Shown here one piece after another: positions 9,254 to 16,876 of a DNA stretch of 38,149 nt (position 1 is the stretch's first letter; every line of letters begins with the position of its first letter). The stretch covers positions 204,237-242,385 of the forward strand of contig NZ_AOJG01000028.1 of the NCBI RefSeq assembly GCF_000337375.1. Direction: 5' to 3'. Position numbers and translations under genes: made by a program. This DNA is from Halorubrum lipolyticum DSM 21995 (GTDB lineage Archaea; Halobacteriota; Halobacteria; Halobacteriales; Haloferacaceae). The notes below the pieces were generated by a model, which was not told the DNA's origin, made no database searches, and worked only from the letters and a program-made list of their open reading frames with translations.

Positions 9254-9755
9254 TCTTTAGAATTCGGATTCAATCGAAGTCGTGTCGCTGTTCACCATTG
9301 GGTGCAGAAAGTCAGTCTACGGCCAGTGGGCGGTGGGGGTTCGGGTCGCGTTGCGATCGGTCCGAAAGCGATCCGGATCCACGACGAGCGGCACTGGCTG
9401 TACGCTGCCGTCGTTCCGCAGACGGACTAAATCCTTCATTTACAGCCGCTTCCGACGTACACGATGCCGATCACACGAGAATTTCTCACTGATTAGCTGA
9501 GAAACTCGGCGTCGAAGATGCGCTGTTTCTCGTCGATGACACAGACGATCTGATCGCTGATATCCGCCGCGAAAACCACAGCTACCGCGTCGAACCACAC
9601 GGCTTCAGAGATTCCGTCACACGTATCGTATAAGTAGTAGAAACATAGGAACCTCTGTTTTCAAATATTTTAATTATGTCGATTCACCGACCGCAGAGGC
9701 GTGGTTGCAAGCTCACGCTGTCTGGTGGTACCGTAGTCATGTTAACACGTTCTCG
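9254..9755 (+). pseudogene. Decayed IS6-like (DDE) transposase, remnant A
   Basis: Translating across frames gives recognisable pieces of the common haloarchaeal IS6-like transposase in the right order. They are SLEFGFNRSRVAVHHWVQK (from 9254), then AIRIHDERHWLYAAVVPQTD followed by a stop, PTYTMPITREFL, a frameshift, LAEKLGVEDALFLVDDTDDL, HSYRVEPHGFRDSVTRI, a stop, and YVDSPTAEAWLQAHAVWW near 9680-9740. The first catalytic Asp region (normally VDET) has become IGPK, so the enzyme is dead. At least two stops and two frameshifts are present. The N-terminal part is missing. IS family assignment is from memory of the motif pattern. Confidence 0.75.
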
Positions 9756-10024
9756 CTGGCTGGTAATCGATTTATGTATTAAGTTACAAACGTTCGATTG
9801 AACGCGATCATTACTAATATATAAAATTACATTAATAAGTGAACTAGATAACTCGAGCAAAGAGAACGTAACACCGAGAATCACCAGCAGCCACGGTGTT
9901 TCTTTTCGCTCCCCGAACGCCACCGTGCTTGTACCCGTCGCGAACCGCTCCGACGCGGGTGAGAGGGGTCACCCACAGCAGTGAGAACGATTGTCAGGAA
10001 GTCAGGTCACCGATTCGATAGTGT
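9756..10024. other. AT-rich spacer after transposase remnant A
   Basis: A stretch of low GC at 9760-9860 followed by normal GC. A 79-codon minus-strand frame (9684-9923) with a hydrophobic N-terminus exists here, but its last third is antisense to the transposase remnant, so I do not call it. No other signal seen. Confidence 0.4.
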
Positions 10025-10429
10025 TCACTCAACCGGGACGATGGTCACCGGAACCGATGACTCGAGCGCAACCGACTGAGTAACGCTCCCGAAGAGCGCC
10101 TTCCCGGCCGGTGAGCGTTTTCGTCCGCACAGCACGACCTCGTCTGCGTCTAACTCGTCAGACATGTCCACGATTGACCCCGCAACCGGAACGTACAGTT
10201 CCCTCTGTTCGACCGCGATGCCGGCGGCAGAGAGGATGTCCGTCGCCTCGATCACGCCCGGGCTCTCCTCGTCAAAGCTGTCGTCGCCTGCATTGCTCGA
10301 ATCGTCGTGATAGGCGTGAGCAACTGTCACGGTGAGCTCGTCCGTGTCGCCGGGAAGCCCCAAGACGTACCGAGCCTGAGAAGCTGCCCGATCGGTGTCG
10401 TCGTCTACCGGGAGTAGTATCTCGTACAT
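10025..10429 (-). CDS. Universal stress protein (UspA family)
   Basis: 134 aa single-domain Usp fold. The start MYEILLPVDDD is the classical first strand with the nucleotide-contacting Asp. The C-terminal nucleotide-binding region is GRKRSPAGKALFGSVTQSV, followed by the last strand VPVTIVPVE, so an ATP-binding type is likely. The ATG at 10429 is chosen because upstream codons have no family similarity and because a TATA-like CGTATTTATCGA (about 10453-10464 on the plus strand) sits 25-35 bases before it. It is divergent from the thiolase gene. Role: stress or metabolic-state response, target unknown. Confidence 0.93.
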   Translation of the reverse strand: MYEILLPVDDDTDRAASQARYVLGLPGDTDELTVTVAHAYHDDSSNAGDDSFDEESPGVIEATDILSAAGIAVEQRELYVPVAGSIVDMSDELDADEVVLCGRKRSPAGKALFGSVTQSVALESSVPVTIVPVE

Positions 10430-10653
10430 CGCATGAGTGAGAATAGCGCGTGTCGATAAATACGTTCCCCCGGACGGCAGTCGGAAACGCCGATCCGCCG
10501 CGGCCGATGAGGCCACCCCGCGGCGTGTGGGAGACACGGTCCCGGGGTGCTGGGTACCGACGTCGCACCGAGGACAACACTGGCCGGGCGCACTCGAAAT
10601 TCGGTGTCCGGGGACCGTAACACCTACAATCGGAACGGGAATAATCGGTGTGT

Positions 10654-11820
10654 ATGCAAGCAGTTCGCATAGCCGGTGCTGGTTCGACAGCGTTCGGCGC
10701 ATCTCCCGAACGGACCGGGCGCGACCTCTTCGGAGAGGCGGCCCGTATCGCCATCGACGACTCGGGCGTCCCGAGGGCGGCCATCGACCGTCTCTGTTAC
10801 GGGAACTTCGTCGGAACGGTCACCGAACGTCAGGGTCATCAGGCACCGCTGATGGCGAAAGCGGCGGGCGTGACCGCACCGGCGACGCGGTACGAGAGCG
10901 CGTGTGCGTCGGGCGGCGTCGCGCTGAAGAGCGCGGTCGAGGCGGTTCGGTCGGGAGCGGCCGACGTCGTCCTCGTCGGCGGGATGGAGCGGATGCACAA
11001 CGTCACGACGGAGCGGGCGACGGAGGGTCTGGCGATGGCGGCGGACCACCTCTACGAGAGTCGTGCCGGCGTGACGTTCCCCGGTGCGTACGCGCTCATG
11101 GCGCGCGCGTACTTCGAGGAGTTCGGCGGGACGCGAGCGGATCTCGCCGCGGTCGCGGTGAAGAATCACCGGAACGCCCTCGGAAACGACAAGGCTCAGT
11201 TCCAGACGGAGATATCCACGAGTGACGTCCTCGAAGCGCCCACGGTCGCCGACCCGCTCGGACTGTACGACGCCTGTCCGATCACCGACGGGGCGAGTGC
11301 CTGCGTCCTCGTCAGCGAGGCGTACGCAGAGGAGAACAACCTGGACGCACCGATTGCCGTCACTGGCGCCGGACAGGGGACCGACTCGCTGGCCTTACAG
11401 CAGCGCGACTCGCTCACGCGGACCCCGGCAACGACGACGGCGGCGACGGCCGCCTACGACGAGGCCGAGATCGCTCCGAGCGACATCGATCTGCTCGAAG
11501 TCCACGACTGCTTCACTATCGCCGAGGTACTGGCGCTGGAGGGGTTGGGAGTGTACGACCGCGGAGCGGCCATCGACGCCGCGAGGTCCGGCGAGACGAC
11601 GCGAGACGGCGATCTCCCCGTCAATCTCTCTGGCGGGCTGAAAGCGAAGGGGCACCCGGTCGGCGCGACCGGCGTGAGTCAGGTCGTCGAGCTGACGAAG
11701 CTGCTCCGCGGCGACCACGTCAACAGCGCCGCGGTTCCCGACGCCTCCCTCGCCGTCGCTCACAACGCCGGCGGCACGGTCGCGAGTGCGACCGTCCACG
11801 TCCTCGAGGTGCGTTCCTGA
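10654..11820 (+). CDS. Thiolase family protein (acetyl-CoA C-acyltransferase, SCPx type)
   Basis: 388 aa. Cleaves or forms the C-C bond of beta-ketoacyl-CoA. The nucleophile is Cys84 in ESACASGG, the active-site His is in HDCFT, and GGLKAKGHPVGATG with HNAGG forms the C-terminal catalytic loop. The His of HDCFT in place of the NEAF of bacterial thiolases, together with the adjacent DUF35 gene, places it in the archaeal/SCPx group that works with an OB-fold partner. ATG 10654 is preferred over a GTG two codons earlier. The stop overlaps the DUF35 start (TGATG), so the two are translationally coupled. Likely substrate acetoacetyl-CoA or a longer or branched beta-ketoacyl-CoA. Confidence 0.93.
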   Translation: MQAVRIAGAGSTAFGASPERTGRDLFGEAARIAIDDSGVPRAAIDRLCYGNFVGTVTERQGHQAPLMAKAAGVTAPATRYESACASGGVALKSAVEAVRSGAADVVLVGGMERMHNVTTERATEGLAMAADHLYESRAGVTFPGAYALMARAYFEEFGGTRADLAAVAVKNHRNALGNDKAQFQTEISTSDVLEAPTVADPLGLYDACPITDGASACVLVSEAYAEENNLDAPIAVTGAGQGTDSLALQQRDSLTRTPATTTAATAAYDEAEIAPSDIDLLEVHDCFTIAEVLALEGLGVYDRGAAIDAARSGETTRDGDLPVNLSGGLKAKGHPVGATGVSQVVELTKLLRGDHVNSAAVPDASLAVAHNAGGTVASATVHVLEVRS

Positions 11821-12203
11821 TGCGCGACCAGAGAGCGGACGGCTACGACGACCTGCTCGACGCGCTCGAATCCGACGCCGGCTACTACCTCTCCTGTCCG
11901 GCGGGCCACGGGTCGCTCCCGCCTCGACAGGTGTGCCCGACCTGTGGCGACGACGAGCTGTCGACGGAGCCACTGCCCGACACGGGGACGGTCGTCACGT
12001 TCACCGAGGTCGCCGTTCCGGCCCCGGCGTTCGCCGGCCAGACGCCAGTGGTGGTCATCGCCGACTTCGGACCGGTCCGGCTCACCGGACGGCTCCTAGA
12101 CGACCCGGACGCACTCGAGGTGGGAAGTGAGGTGGTACCGACCGTCGCGTCGTCTCCGGACGGCAGCCGTCACGTCGGTGCTCGGCTGGCGTCCAAGCGG
12201 TGA
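11820..12203 (+). CDS. DUF35 / OB-fold zinc-ribbon partner of thiolase
   Basis: 127 aa. The N-terminal helix (YDDLLDALESDAGYYLSC) leads into a rubredoxin-like zinc ribbon, with CPTC at about residues 40-43 and an earlier Cys at about 26. The OB-fold follows (TGTVVTFTEVAVPAP, VVIADFGPVRLTGRL). Proteins of this family bridge thiolase and HMG-CoA synthase in archaea and bind CoA substrates; here only a thiolase is adjacent. Overlaps the thiolase gene by one base. Only two Cys plus one are obvious, so the metal site may be three-Cys with a His (PAGH), which I infer rather than see proven. Confidence 0.88.
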   Translation: MRDQRADGYDDLLDALESDAGYYLSCPAGHGSLPPRQVCPTCGDDELSTEPLPDTGTVVTFTEVAVPAPAFAGQTPVVVIADFGPVRLTGRLLDDPDALEVGSEVVPTVASSPDGSRHVGARLASKR

Positions 12204-12286
12204 TCGCGGCTCGCTCACCGCACCGTACTGCGTCGTTTCCGCAGCGTCCCGGTAGCACTATACTGTCTCATTCTCATGGGGTCAGT

Positions 12287-12787
12287 ATGCAACGCACTCT
12301 CGAGGAGGAGACGCCGAGCGTCGCCGAGTCGGCGTTCGTCTCGGAACAGTCGTACCTGATCGGCGACGTCGTGGTCGGTGACCGTGCGAGCCTCTGGCCG
12401 TTCACCTGTCTTCGGGGAGACGGCGGCTCCACGGTCGTCGGCAAGGAGACGAACGTCCAGGAGTTCACGATGCTCCACGGCGCGATCCTCGGCGACGAGG
12501 TCACCGTTGGTCACAACGCCGTCGTCGATTACGCGACCGTCGAGGATCACTCCCTCGTGGGGATGGGGAGCCGCGTCCTCCGGGACGCGACGGTCGAATC
12601 CGACTGCATCGTCGCCGCCGGTGCGGTGGTCCTCCAAGACCAGACGATTCCGGAAGGACACCTCGCCTACGGCGCCCCGGCCGAGACGAAACCCCTCACG
12701 GACGACCAGCGCGACGAGATCGACCGCGTCCACCGGCACTACGTCGACCTCGGCCGTCGGTACAAAACGGCCGGCGGCTTCGAGTAG
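12287..12787 (+). CDS. Gamma-carbonic-anhydrase-like hexapeptide-repeat protein with an altered zinc site
   Basis: 166 aa left-handed beta-helix protein with imperfect hexapeptide repeats (IGDVVVGDRA, ILGDEVTVGHNAVVDYATVEDHSLVGMGSRV) and a C-terminal helix. Residues aligning with archaeal Cam are conserved for Arg (LRGD, Arg43), Gln58, His64 (MLHG) and His76 (GHNAVV). The third zinc ligand, five residues after His76, is Asp81 instead of His. ATG 12287 is chosen because MQRTLEEETPSVAESAFV begins the fold; a longer frame upstream has no family similarity. A CACTATACTG box lies about 30 bases before it. It could be a CoA-dependent acyltransferase-like or PaaY-like protein rather than a carbonic anhydrase; PaaY-type thioesterases occur in CoA pathways like this one. 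Confidence 0.88.
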   Translation: MQRTLEEETPSVAESAFVSEQSYLIGDVVVGDRASLWPFTCLRGDGGSTVVGKETNVQEFTMLHGAILGDEVTVGHNAVVDYATVEDHSLVGMGSRVLRDATVESDCIVAAGAVVLQDQTIPEGHLAYGAPAETKPLTDDQRDEIDRVHRHYVDLGRRYKTAGGFE

Positions 12788-12806
12788 TCGGAGCGGCCGG
12801 ACGATT

Positions 12807-12884
12807 GACTCCGCCGTCCACCACGGCGGGTCGACTTCACCGTCCACCGCGGCGGGTCGACTCCGCCGTCCACCGCGACGTATC
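12807..12884 (+). repeat. Tandem repeat, three 26-base units
   Basis: Three head-to-tail units at 12807-12832, 12833-12858 and 12859-12884 share the core GTCCACCGCGGCGGGTC with a few substitutions (the third ends GCGACGTATC). They lie between the hexapeptide-protein stop and the acyl-CoA synthetase promoter and are non-coding. Confidence 0.85.
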
Positions 12885-12911
12885 GACGAGTTCGCCCGCG
12901 GAGACCCCGAG

Positions 12912-12920
12912 ATTTTATAT
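12912..12920 (+). promoter_or_regulatory. TATA box of the acyl-CoA synthetase gene
   Basis: ATTTTATAT is a strong archaeal TATA element 33-41 bases before the ATG at 12953, placing the transcription start within a few bases of the start codon (leaderless or near-leaderless). Confidence 0.7.
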
Positions 12921-12952
12921 CTAATGCTGCAGCAACCTTGAGGTACGCAACC

Positions 12953-14992
12953 ATGACAGAGGACATCCAGCAAGAGTCATCGATCATCCACGAGCCGAGC
13001 CGGGAGTTCGTCGAGTCGACGAACGTCTACGAGTTCATGCAGACGTACGATATCGAGGACTACGACGAGCTCATCCGTCGAACGACGGAGGAGGTCGACG
13101 GCGTCGAGGCGTCGGGCGTCGAGTGGTTCTGGGACACCATGCCCGACTACCTCGACATCGACTTTTACGAGCCGTACGACACGGTTCGCGACAGCGCGGA
13201 GCGGAGCTCCGCTGGCAACCGGACGCAGTCCGGTGACAACAGCGACGGCCCGCAGTTCTCCGAGTGGTATCCCGGCGGCGAGATCAACCTCGCGCACAAC
13301 GTCGTCGATCGCCACGCCGCCGTCGACTCGGAGGAGAGAAACAGCGTCGCGTGTCTCTTCGAGGGCGAACCGGGCGACGTGAGGGAAGTGACGTACCACG
13401 AACTCGCTCGCCAGTCGAACAAGGTGGCGAACTACCTCGAATCGGTCGGCGTCGAGACCGGCGACACCGTGGGGATGTATATGCCGATGGTCCCGGAAGT
13501 CATCTCGATCCTGTACGGCTGTTTCAAGGTCGGCGCCATCGCGGTCCCGATATTCTCCGGGTTCGGTGTCGAGGCCACGGCCACGCGCATCGATGATTCG
13601 GAGTGCTCGGTGCTGTTCACCGGTGACGGGTTCTACCGGCGCGGGAAGTCGCTCACGCTCAAAGAGGCGGCCGACGACGCCATCGCGGCGGCGGGACACG
13701 TCGAACACACCGTCGTCTACGACCGCCTCGGCGACGACGCCGAAGTCCCGATGGGGGAGCGCGACGAGTGGTGGGACGACGCGATCGAAGGTCGTGACGA
13801 CGAGTACGACACCAAATCGCTTCCCTCCTCACAGGAGTCATTGCTGTTGTACTCGTCGGGGACGACCGGCAAACCGAAGGGGATCGTCCACACCCACGCC
13901 GGCGTGCAGCTGCAGTGTGCGAAGGAGATCTACTTCGGCTTCGACCACAAGCCCTCGGACCGGTTCTTCTGGGTCTCCGACATCGGCTGGATGATGGGTC
14001 CGTGGACGCTCATCGGCAACCACACGTTCGGTGGGACGGTGTTCATGTACGAGGGTGCGCCGGATCACCCCGAGCCCGACCGGTTCTGGGAGATGATCGA
14101 TCGACACTCGCTGTCGACGTTCGGCATTTCTCCGACGGCTATCAGAGCGCTGCGCAAACACGGAGACGAGTGGGTCGAGGGGCACGACCTCTCCTCGATA
14201 CGCCTGCTGGGTTCGACCGGAGAGCCGTGGGACCCCGAGTCGTGGCAGTGGTTCTACGAACACGTCGGGGGAAGCGAGGCGCCGATAATCAACATCTCCG
14301 GCGGCACCGAGATCTGCGGCTGTTTCCTGATGCCGATGCCGACCCAGCCGTTGAAGCCCACGTCGCTCGGCGGTCCGGGACTCGGCATGAACATCGACAT
14401 CGTCGACGACTCCGGGACCTCCATCGCCGACGATCACGAGCGCGGCTTCCTCGTCGCGCGCGACTCCTGCCCGTCGATGACGAAGTCGCTGTGGTCCGGC
14501 GACGAGCGCTACCTCGAGGAGTACTGGTCGACGTGGGACGATCTGTGGGATCACGGCGACTGGGCACAGAAGGACGAAGACGGCTTCTGGTTCCTCCACG
14601 GACGGGCCGACGACGCGCTCAACGTCGCGGGTCGGAAGGTCGGCCCGGCCGAGATAGAGGGCGTCCTCACCGAACACGAGGCCGTGAACCAGGCCGCCGC
14701 CGTCGGCGTCCCCGACGAGACCACCGGCACCGCGGTCGTGACGTACGTCGTCCTCGAAGACGGCTCGGACGGGAGCGACGACCTCCGCGCCGAACTGTCG
14801 GCGCTCGTCGGCGAGGAGCACGGGAAACCGTTCCGCCCGCGCGAGATCCTCTTCGTCTCCGACTTCCCGAAGACGCAGTCGGGGAAGGTGATCCGCCGGG
14901 CCATCTCGTCGCTCTACCAGGGCGAGGAGCTGGGCGACATGTCGAGCATCGAGAATCCCGAGGCGCTCGACGAGATCGACGCGGCGTCGTAG
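12953..14992 (+). CDS. AMP-forming acyl-CoA synthetase, acetyl-CoA synthetase-like
   Basis: 679 aa adenylate-forming enzyme. The N-terminal ACAS_N segment (FSEWYPGGEINLAHNVVDRHA) is preceded by an acidic extension of about 110 residues. The P-loop YSSGTTGKPKG begins at Tyr300, the A5 region is SGGTEICGCF, the hinge is HGRADDALNVAGRKVGPAEIE, and the catalytic A10 lysine is Lys645 in PKTQSGKVIRR. An in-frame TTG five codons upstream exists, but the TATA position and family start favour ATG 12953. ACS subfamily members use acetate, propionate or acetoacetate; the long N-terminus and the neighbouring thiolase make acetoacetate or a short branched acid plausible, but this is inference. Confidence 0.93.
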   Translation: MTEDIQQESSIIHEPSREFVESTNVYEFMQTYDIEDYDELIRRTTEEVDGVEASGVEWFWDTMPDYLDIDFYEPYDTVRDSAERSSAGNRTQSGDNSDGPQFSEWYPGGEINLAHNVVDRHAAVDSEERNSVACLFEGEPGDVREVTYHELARQSNKVANYLESVGVETGDTVGMYMPMVPEVISILYGCFKVGAIAVPIFSGFGVEATATRIDDSECSVLFTGDGFYRRGKSLTLKEAADDAIAAAGHVEHTVVYDRLGDDAEVPMGERDEWWDDAIEGRDDEYDTKSLPSSQESLLLYSSGTTGKPKGIVHTHAGVQLQCAKEIYFGFDHKPSDRFFWVSDIGWMMGPWTLIGNHTFGGTVFMYEGAPDHPEPDRFWEMIDRHSLSTFGISPTAIRALRKHGDEWVEGHDLSSIRLLGSTGEPWDPESWQWFYEHVGGSEAPIINISGGTEICGCFLMPMPTQPLKPTSLGGPGLGMNIDIVDDSGTSIADDHERGFLVARDSCPSMTKSLWSGDERYLEEYWSTWDDLWDHGDWAQKDEDGFWFLHGRADDALNVAGRKVGPAEIEGVLTEHEAVNQAAAVGVPDETTGTAVVTYVVLEDGSDGSDDLRAELSALVGEEHGKPFRPREILFVSDFPKTQSGKVIRRAISSLYQGEELGDMSSIENPEALDEIDAAS

Positions 14993-15183
14993 CGAGTCGG
15001 CAGGGAGTGCGGGCGGCGAGGCTGTTTTATAAGCAGCGTGGCGGCGTGGCACGGTCCGGGTCGCTCGTCAAACGCGGCGAGAAGTGAGAGCGGGAACGAG
15101 GGGTCCGATCGGTTGCGTCGGGTGGTCGAGCAGGTGGATTGAGTCGGGTGAGCGGGCTGAGTCGGCTACAGCTGCCGCCGCAC

Positions 15184-15627
15184 TCAGTCGGACCGCTCGG
15201 CGTAAGGCGTAACGCCCGCGGCGTCCATCTGATCGTGGAAGCGCTTCCGTCGGGCCTTCCGCTGCTCGGTCGCCATCCGGTCGTTGGTCCAGATCTGGCC
15301 GCTGGTGTCCTGGTGGACCTCACAGCTGTCGAACTCGTCGAGCGCCTCGACGCGCTCGCGCACCTCGTCGTTGATATCGAGGAAGTACGTGCACCGCTGT
15401 GAGGTCAAGAGGAGGGTTACCTCCACGTCGCGGTCGTCGATGGAGATGGACTCGACGAGACCCAGATCGAGGATGCTGATCGGATGGTCGCTCATACAGC
15501 TACACGGGTCAAGCACCTCGTCGAGTTCGGCTTTGACGCGCGTTTTGCGGTCGTCGTCGAACTCCGTGTCCGGAGTGACGTGCGTGGCTTCCTCCGTTCG
15601 CTCGTAGGGGTCGGTGTGTGCGGACAT
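15184..15627 (-). CDS. DUF59/MIP18-like metal-sulfur cluster assembly protein
   Basis: 147 aa. The DUF59 core runs from about residue 45 to 110: HPISILDLGLVESISIDDRDVEVTLLL, then TSQRC with the conserved Cys79 and a helix (DINDEVRERVEAL). An additional N-terminal CSC pair (Cys42, Cys44) precedes the core. The family (PaaD, SufT, MIP18) helps insert Fe-S or other metal centres into target enzymes. The ATG at 15627 lies 2 bases after the amidohydrolase stop, so it is co-transcribed and probably serves that enzyme or one close by (the tungsten/iron-sulfur oxidoreductase 2 kb away is a candidate). The basic C-terminal tail (EQRKARRKRF) is unusual for an acidic proteome. Confidence 0.88.
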   Translation of the reverse strand: MSAHTDPYERTEEATHVTPDTEFDDDRKTRVKAELDEVLDPCSCMSDHPISILDLGLVESISIDDRDVEVTLLLTSQRCTYFLDINDEVRERVEALDEFDSCEVHQDTSGQIWTNDRMATEQRKARRKRFHDQMDAAGVTPYAERSD

Positions 15628-15629
15628 GG

Positions 15630-16724
15630 TCAGTCGTCGGACGCGAGCGCCGAGTCGGCCTCGTAGGTCGACCACGGGTCGGCGGGGTAGTCGCCGCTCT
15701 CTTCGCGCTCTCGCCGGAGCTGGTCCCACTTGTCGCCCTCGATGTCCTTTTTAATCTGCTCGGGGTCCTTATCGAGGAGCCGGAGCGCGTTCTTGCCCAG
15801 GATCTTCTCTTTCATGTCCTGGGTGACTTCGGGGTAGTCGTAGTCCTCGATGAGGTCTTCGGGCATCTCGAAGTTCCGGATGCCCTCGATCGGGGGCTGC
15901 GGGTGCAGCGCCGTCGCGCCGCCGGCGTAGACGATGCGGTCCGGTCCGGCCCAGTAGAGCATCTCGCCGAGCGCCTTCGCGAACTTCCGCGGGCGGGTGT
16001 TGACGAGACAGGCCGTGTTCTCGAGATTGGCGTAGACGTTGTCGTGGCTCGCCATCGCGAGGACCGTCTCCTCGACGAACGAGAAGCCCGCGTGGATGAT
16101 CTCGAAGTTGACGTCGGGGAACGAGTTGGCCGCGTCCTCGATGTCGTCCGGTTTGAAGTAGCGGACGGGCGCCGTCGCGAACGGGATGAACTTGTGGATC
16201 GCCAGCGTGTCCACCTCCGAGTCGGCCACCCGCTGGAGGAGGGGCCAGACGGCGTCTTCGGTCAGCTGGAGCGAGAGGTCGTTGCCGTTCTGGTAGCGCG
16301 CGGGGTAGAACTTGATGCCCTCGACCCCGTCTTTCGCGGCGAACTCCTCTATCTGGTCGCCCGCGTCGTCTTCGAGGGGGTTGACGTCGACGTACATCGA
16401 GACGCGCTCTGGGTTCTGCTCCATGAACTCGAACCCCTTCTCACGGGAGACGTAGCCGTCGTGGAAGTAGTCGTCGAGCGGCAGCGAGTGGTACACCGAG
16501 TAGTCGATCTGACTCTCCAAAAAGAGGAGCCGAGCGAGTTCTTCGGGCTGGTGATCGCGGTAGAACACCTCTTCGGACGGCACGTAACCGTCGGGGAGAA
16601 TCTTCGCCCCCATCTCGTACGTCTCATCGTCCCAGACCTGTGCGTGCGGGTGTTTGTGGTTCTCCGGCGTGTGGTTAAAGCAGTGTGACACGGAATCCAC
16701 TACCAGCGAGTCGCTGTCTAGCAT
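15630..16724 (-). CDS. Amidohydrolase-family (COG2159/ACMSD-like) protein with a degenerate metal site
   Basis: 364 aa TIM-barrel protein. The normal N-terminal DxHxH metal motif is here Asp10-x-Val12-x-His14 (VVDSVSHCFNHTPEN), so one His is lost. Internal His residues are kept (AIHKF, IIHAGF). The usual C-terminal GSDxP that carries the catalytic Asp reads YAGGATALHP. It therefore binds metal differently or acts as a non-hydrolytic protein. Start ATG 16724 is chosen because a TATA box (16749-16757) predicts transcription from about 16727; an ATG at 16760 would lie inside or before that box. Forms a two-gene operon with DUF59 (2-base gap). From memory, similar pairs accompany diiron propane/acetone monooxygenases in actinobacteria. 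Confidence 0.85.
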   Translation of the reverse strand: MLDSDSLVVDSVSHCFNHTPENHKHPHAQVWDDETYEMGAKILPDGYVPSEEVFYRDHQPEELARLLFLESQIDYSVYHSLPLDDYFHDGYVSREKGFEFMEQNPERVSMYVDVNPLEDDAGDQIEEFAAKDGVEGIKFYPARYQNGNDLSLQLTEDAVWPLLQRVADSEVDTLAIHKFIPFATAPVRYFKPDDIEDAANSFPDVNFEIIHAGFSFVEETVLAMASHDNVYANLENTACLVNTRPRKFAKALGEMLYWAGPDRIVYAGGATALHPQPPIEGIRNFEMPEDLIEDYDYPEVTQDMKEKILGKNALRLLDKDPEQIKKDIEGDKWDQLRREREESGDYPADPWSTYEADSALASDD

Positions 16725-16748
16725 CTCGTTTGAGAGAACAGATGAATC

Positions 16749-16757
16749 ATTAATAAA
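16749..16757 (-). promoter_or_regulatory. TATA box of the amidohydrolase-DUF59 operon
   Basis: Read on the minus strand the box is TTTATTAAT, centred about 29 bases before the chosen ATG at 16724. The same nonamer stands at the same distance before the SDR at 24412. Confidence 0.65.
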
Positions 16758-16838
16758 CATTTGGGTTAGTGGCGGGAAGCGTGTACGTCGACCGCGCGCG
16801 ACCCAGCCGGGATACGGCCAACTGGGCCGGTGCCCGAG

Positions 16839-16850
16839 AAACACTTATCT
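16839..16850 (+). promoter_or_regulatory. TATA box of the SDR gene
   Basis: AAACACTTATCT lies 27-38 bases before the ATG at 16877. The next gene downstream has a nearly identical element (ACACTTATTG), suggesting that both are transcribed from similar promoters. Confidence 0.6.
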
Positions 16851-16876
16851 GAACGGCAGTAGCACCTTCGTTCGTT

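Noticed and set aside
9684-9923. 79-codon minus-strand frame with hydrophobic N-terminus
   Set aside because: Overlaps transposase remnant A antisense and lies in AT-rich DNA where hydrophobic frames arise by chance.
12807-12884. Possible CRISPR array
   Set aside because: Units are directly adjacent with no spacers; a simple tandem repeat. The same holds for 36246-36349.
13838-15052. 404-codon minus-strand frame
   Set aside because: Antisense shadow of the acyl-CoA synthetase, caused by GC-rich third positions.
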